Shown here: in pieces, positions 60,277-64,000 of the stretch
How the letters are laid out: the number at the start of each line of letters is the position of its first letter
How positions within the stretch are numbered: the stretch's first letter is position 1
Assembly: GCF_000381545.1 (NCBI RefSeq)
Contig: NZ_KB906686.1
Location: forward strand, 62,001-126,000
DNA: 64,000 nucleotides
From: Rhodonellum psychrophilum GCM71 = DSM 17998
GTDB lineage: Bacteria > Bacteroidota > Bacteroidia > Cytophagales > Cyclobacteriaceae
Direction of reading: 5' to 3'
Notes under the pieces: generated by a model
The model's input: the letters and a program-made list of their open reading frames with translations, nothing else
Told to the model about the DNA's origin: nothing
Databases searched by the model: none
Translations under genes and position numbers: made by a program

Positions 60277-61056
60277 TTAGATGAAATAATCGATCCTTTC
60301 TTCCCTGGGCTTGACCTTCCACAACCCAAGACTGTGGAAAGCCAACAATTTCAAATTGTTGGCCAATCGCCTTTCTGAGGTTTTGAAATTACGTCCCTTT
60401 TTTTCTTGGATTTTCCCAAGGGGAAGCACTTGGCTTTCCTTTATTTTTCCCAAAACCTCCACAGCCGCTTTGGCCAGCAAGAGGGTGGTTTTGATGTCCA
60501 CTTCCAATTCTCCATTTCCCGACTCCAAACCTGGGCGCACTTCCGCAAGGATATTTCCCGTGTCCACACCCTTGTTGAGATAATGAAGGATACCGCCGAC
60601 TTTTTCATAGTTGCGGAAATACAAGGCCCAAAACAGGGTGTCGTTGCCCCTGAAATCCGGGGAGATCCCGAAATGCACATTGATCGCGGCCAATTTGGGG
60701 ATTTGGAGCACCGCCTCCCTGAGGATCGGTGCCCAGCTGGTAAACAAAATATCAGGCTCCAAGCTCCGGATAAGTTCAGTGCCTTCCGGACTGTTCACCT
60801 CCGCTGATGGGAAATGGTGCTTCTCAACCCCCAAGCCTTCATAAAATCTTGGCCGAAGTTTCTTGGCCAACCGGATTTTATGGATTTTCCGGATGATTTT
60901 CATCCCTTTGGCATTGATCCAGCCATTGGATTTCCTTGCTTTCCCGTTTTTGGAACTGGTGAGTTCGATGACGGTTACTTTGTCAAAATTCCGAATGATT
61001 TCCTGAATGATGATCCAATCCCTGGGCGTACACGCACTGACGATCACTATTTTCAT
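60277..61056 (-). CDS. Formyltransferase-fold protein of unknown substrate
   Basis: A 259-residue member of the formyltransferase family (Fmt/PurN fold). The catalytic triad residues are seen as Asn126 and His128 in INVHFGISPDFRGN and Asp165 in GVDTGNIL. It lacks the C-terminal tRNA-binding domain of Fmt. The end, KPREERIDYFI, is basic. A sugar-nucleotide or amino-acid formylating role is possible, but the substrate is open. The frame opens at 61164; the ATG at 61056 (MKIVIVSACT) begins the Rossmann strand and is preferred. It is a single gene, divergent from htpG. Confidence 0.8.
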   Translation of the reverse strand: MKIVIVSACTPRDWIIIQEIIRNFDKVTVIELTSSKNGKARKSNGWINAKGMKIIRKIHKIRLAKKLRPRFYEGLGVEKHHFPSAEVNSPEGTELIRSLEPDILFTSWAPILREAVLQIPKLAAINVHFGISPDFRGNDTLFWALYFRNYEKVGGILHYLNKGVDTGNILAEVRPGLESGNGELEVDIKTTLLLAKAAVEVLGKIKESQVLPLGKIQEKKGRNFKTSERRLANNLKLLAFHSLGLWKVKPREERIDYFI

Positions 61057-61247
61057 AAGTCTTTTAAAAAAATCCCTACACTTCAAACAATGATTAAAAA
61101 TAGACAATTTTTCGGAGCAAAACCAAAGATTGTTCAAACTGTGGATTTTGGAGGAAACTGCCATTTTGACAACCCAAATCGCTTTGGAACGGCACTTGAT
61201 AAAGAGGAGAAGTTATCAATTGTTATTTACCAAAACCGAATATAGCC

Positions 61248-63134
61248 ATGCAGGAAAAAGGTACCATCTCGATACATACCGAGAATATTTTCCCAATCAT
61301 CAAGAAATTTTTGTATTCCGACAATGAGATATTCCTAAGGGAACTCGTGTCAAACGCCGTGGATGCCACCCAAAAAATCAAACGTCTTGCGACATTGGGT
61401 CAGTACTCCGGTGAACTTGGAGACGTCACCCTTGAGGTGAGTTTTGACGAGAAAAAGAAAACCATCACCATTTCCGACAAAGGCCTTGGCATGACTGCCG
61501 AGGAGATCAAGAAATACATCAACCAAGTCGCTTTTTCGGGTGCCGAGGAGTTTGTGGAAAAATTCAAGGATGCCAAAGACGCCAACGAAATCATCGGTAA
61601 GTTTGGTCTTGGTTTCTATTCCGCCTTTATGGTGGCCGATACCGTAGAGATCAACTCCCTCTCCTATCAGGAAGGTGCAGAAGCAGCCAAATGGACCTGT
61701 GACGGCAGCACGACCTTCGAAATCAGTGCCAGCGACAAAAAAGAGCGCGGAACCGAGATCACCCTTTTCATCAACAAAGATTCCGAGGAATTTTTGGACA
61801 AATGGAAACTCCAGGGCATTCTAGACAAATACTGCAAGTTCCTTCCCGTACCGATCAAGTTCGGCACCAAGACCGAAAGCGTCGAAGACGGTGTGGATGA
61901 CAAAGGCGAGAAAAAATGGACATCTGTGGAAGTGGACAACATTATCAACACCACCGCACCCATCTGGACCAAATCCCCGAGCGATCTGAAGGACGAGGAT
62001 TACCTGAGTTTTTACAAGCAGTTGTATCCAATGGGAGAAGATCCTCTTTTTTGGATCCATCTGAACGTGGATTATCCATTCAACCTGACGGGAGTTCTTT
62101 ATTTCCCTAAGGTGAAAAACGAATTTGAACTTCAGAAAAATAAGATCAAGCTATTCAGCAGACAGGTATTTATCACCGACGAGGTGAAGGACATCGTACC
62201 TGAATTCCTCATGCTGCTTCATGGCGTGATCGATTCTCCGGACATTCCCTTGAACGTCTCCAGAAGCTTCTTGCAGGCGGACAGCAATGTGAAGAAAATC
62301 AACAGCTACATCACCAAAAAGGTGGCGGACAAACTGTCAGAATTGTACAAGAAAGACAGAAAAGCCTACGAGGAGAAATGGAACGACATTGGCCTGTTCG
62401 TGAAATACGGAATGCTCAGTGAAGAGAAATTCTACGAAAAAGGAAAAGACTTCACTCTCCTGAAAAACACCAACGGGGATTATTTCACCTTGGAGGAATA
62501 CAGAGAAAAGGTAAAAGCCACCCAAACCGATAAAAACGAGCAAGTCGTGTACCTCTACGCCACGGACCTTGAAAAACAGGATGGATTCATCCAGTCTGCC
62601 AACAAAAAGGATTATGACGTTTTGGTGATGGATTCGCCGATCGACAGCCACTTTATCCAGCACATGGAAACCAAACTGGAAAAAACGCAGCTCAAACGGG
62701 TGGATGCGGACGTTGCCGAAAAACTCATCCAAAGGGAAGATGGCTACGCCAATCTTCTGACAGAAGATCAATCCAAGACAGTGAAGGAAATCTTCGAGAA
62801 AGCGATCTCCAACACCAACTACACGATTGAGGTGGAAGGATTGAGTCCAGAGGAATCCCCTGTCACCATCACCATGGAGGAATTCATGCGCAGAATGAAG
62901 GAAATGGCCGCAACCGGCGGTGGTGGAATGGGTTTCTACGGTGCCATGCCGGACCATTACAAAGTTGCTGTCAACGGCAATCATCCCGTCATCGACAAAC
63001 TCCTCAAAACCGAGGATGAAGCAGAAAAAGCCAGATTGGCCAAGCAGGTATTTGACCTTGCCTTGCTTTCGCAAGGCCTGCTGACCGGAAAAGACCTGAC
63101 GGCTTTTGTGAAGAGAAGTGTGGAATTGATTTAA
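61248..63134 (+). CDS. htpG: Molecular chaperone HtpG (Hsp90)
   Basis: HtpG is the bacterial Hsp90. The 628-residue protein has the N-terminal GHKL ATPase (FLRELVSNAVDATQKI, ISDKGLGMTAEEI, IGKFGLGFYSAFM), a middle domain (YFPKVKNEFELQKNKIKLF, NVSRSFLQ) and a C-terminal dimerisation domain. The order is normal and the length typical. It stands alone with a terminator 97 bases after the stop. Confidence 0.97.
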   Translation: MQEKGTISIHTENIFPIIKKFLYSDNEIFLRELVSNAVDATQKIKRLATLGQYSGELGDVTLEVSFDEKKKTITISDKGLGMTAEEIKKYINQVAFSGAEEFVEKFKDAKDANEIIGKFGLGFYSAFMVADTVEINSLSYQEGAEAAKWTCDGSTTFEISASDKKERGTEITLFINKDSEEFLDKWKLQGILDKYCKFLPVPIKFGTKTESVEDGVDDKGEKKWTSVEVDNIINTTAPIWTKSPSDLKDEDYLSFYKQLYPMGEDPLFWIHLNVDYPFNLTGVLYFPKVKNEFELQKNKIKLFSRQVFITDEVKDIVPEFLMLLHGVIDSPDIPLNVSRSFLQADSNVKKINSYITKKVADKLSELYKKDRKAYEEKWNDIGLFVKYGMLSEEKFYEKGKDFTLLKNTNGDYFTLEEYREKVKATQTDKNEQVVYLYATDLEKQDGFIQSANKKDYDVLVMDSPIDSHFIQHMETKLEKTQLKRVDADVAEKLIQREDGYANLLTEDQSKTVKEIFEKAISNTNYTIEVEGLSPEESPVTITMEEFMRRMKEMAATGGGGMGFYGAMPDHYKVAVNGNHPVIDKLLKTEDEAEKARLAKQVFDLALLSQGLLTGKDLTAFVKRSVELI

Positions 63135-63229
63135 GCCGTTTTATACATCTTTCCTTACAGTTTCAACCTCATCTGGAGATTGAATGCCTCTTTCGGATTT
63201 AGGAAAAATACACTTTTCAAAATAAAAAT

Positions 63230-63265
63230 AAGCCCCTGGGAATTTGAATTCTCAGGGGCTTTTTG
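63230..63265 (+). terminator. Terminator of htpG
   Basis: AGCCCCTG (63231-63238) pairs with CAGGGGCT (63253-63260), and inner GAATT with AATTC, followed by T5. Repeat D begins 7 bases later. Confidence 0.9.
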
Positions 63266-63271
63266 GGTTTT

Positions 63272-63496
63272 AACCCTTGTTATGCATGACCATTTATATT
63301 CCAGCCTGAAATTATTTAGGAATCAATCCGATATACCTTTTTTTTGATTTCACCACATCGGTACTACTCCTTATTCTCCAAATATCCTGATTTTATTGTC
63401 GTTATAACACCCTTAGGGGACCTATTGCATATTTCCATCTAACTTAATCAAGTTAGATGCATGACGTTACTTTTCCGCTGTCTTAGAATTCGGGTT
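63272..63496 (+). repeat. Dispersed repeat, copy D
   Basis: 225 bp. Starts AACCCTTGTTATGCATGAC and ends GAATTCGGGTT. Keeps TTGATTTCACC, GGACCTATTGCATATTTCC and CGTTACTTTTCCGCTGTC. The 24-bp palindrome is at 63436-63459 with one changed centre base. Diverged in the middle. Confidence 0.85.
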
Positions 63497-64000
63497 GAAT
63501 GCTAATTCGCAGATTAGATTTTTATACTCCCTTCCAATCGGCCCCCAAAACCCATTTGCACAATTTTTTAAAGCGTAGAGAACGAAGTCCCAAGAAGTGA
63601 ATTGGAAATGCGATTTGACCTTGAAATTACCGCCTATGGGTATTGTAGTTTTCGGGAAAAATACATACATTTAACTGAATGTCAATTTGATGCAAATAAT
63701 TTTTTTGCTGATAGAGTATAAATGAAAAAGCTAATTTTGGTTTCATAAGGCAAAATAAAAATCAGAAAACAATACATTCTTCCAGACACCTGGTTTTTTT
63801 AATGAATGGGATATCCGGAATTTAATTGTGGTTTTAGGTGATTGAGCTATTCACAACTCTTGGGCCCTTTGTGCTTCGGATACCTCATGACAGTTTTGAA
63901 GTTACCGAAAGTTCAGTGCTCCGAATAAATATTTGAGCGGAACACCCGCAAATCTGCAAAAACCTTGGCGCTTATTTTTAACCATTAAATGAGAAAATCA
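63497..64000. other. Unassigned right end of the window
   Basis: About 500 AT-rich bases with no convincing gene. A 67-codon minus-strand frame at 63467-63670 starts outside repeat D and ends within it and is probably not real. No RNA gene or strong hairpin is seen. Confidence 0.4.

Noticed and set aside
63467-63670. 67-codon minus-strand frame at the right end
   Set aside because: Its C-terminal part is the end of repeat D, and the rest shows no family features.
1-64000. CRISPR arrays, prophage genes, insertion-sequence transposases and rRNA
   Set aside because: No regularly spaced short repeats, phage structural genes, transposase motifs or rRNA segments were seen on either strand.

Overview
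The window looks like a chromosomal segment of a Bacteroidetes bacterium, most likely order Cytophagales and a Cyclobacteriaceae relative such as Algoriphagus. This rests on gene content (DUF4199, GIN-domain DUF2807, M56 protease with BlaI-type repressor, TlpA lipoproteins, NRDE protein, fused ThrA), on lipoprotein and Sec leaders typical of that phylum, and on promoters of the Bacteroidetes form TTTG-N19-TAnnTTTG. The best two promoters sit before the tRNA-Ala gene and the blaI-type gene. The taxon is an inference; no rRNA is present.

Layout. 1-8543 (minus): the dcw cell-wall and division cluster, transcribed mraZ-rsmH-ftsL-ftsI-murE-mraY-murD-ftsW, with ftsW running off the left edge. It is preceded by a three-box MraZ operator. 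9093-18665: a thioredoxin-fold lipoprotein, a polyprenyl diphosphate synthase, a small membrane protein, a phospholipid pair (acyltransferase and gpsA), an amino acid permease and a PQQ dehydrogenase with an inserted cytochrome c domain. 18923-21889 (minus): an AT-rich accessory island with a VapC-type toxin-antitoxin pair, a decayed membrane gene, an attC-like inverted repeat and a RhuM-Fic fusion with a membrane partner. 21914-27474: redox genes (YpdA type, OYE family), an NRDE protein, and a BlaI repressor/M56 protease pair under a three-site palindromic operator. 27807-32735 (minus): thrA-thrB-thrC for threonine synthesis, preceded by a candidate Thr/Ile-rich leader peptide. 33106-38476: envelope and secreted proteins, an SDR, a Cys-less alkyltransferase-like protein, an XRE regulator, a sodium symporter, clpS and recR. 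38526-38599: tRNA-Ala(GGC). 38919-40392: an uncharacterised three-gene cassette (P-loop ATPase and two unknowns). 40902-47610: clpB, a coiled-coil exported protein and a 7TM hybrid histidine kinase. 48039-55068: an M19 dipeptidase, an exported hydrolase, a beta-propeller lipoprotein, an acyl-ACP desaturase, pirin and a DUF2520 protein. 55202-60151 (minus): a cytochrome c maturation cluster ccmB-ccmC-ccmD-ccmE-ccmF. 60277-63134: a formyltransferase and htpG.

How the genes connect. The dcw cluster makes lipid II and divides the cell. The isoprenoid synthase, acyltransferase, GpsA and desaturase serve membrane lipids and quinones. The Ccm cluster would supply heme to c-type cytochromes such as the one inside the PQQ dehydrogenase. 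ClpS, ClpB and HtpG are protein quality control.

The most unusual finding is a roughly 216-231 bp non-coding dispersed repeat, present four times (27541, 40503, 47803, 63272). It has short AACCCG/CGGGTT-like ends, conserved internal blocks and, in two copies, a 24-bp palindrome. Three copies abut a terminator-like hairpin. Other notable signals are the blaI operator array, the candidate thr leader, the attC-like structure and the three-gene cassette next to the tRNA.
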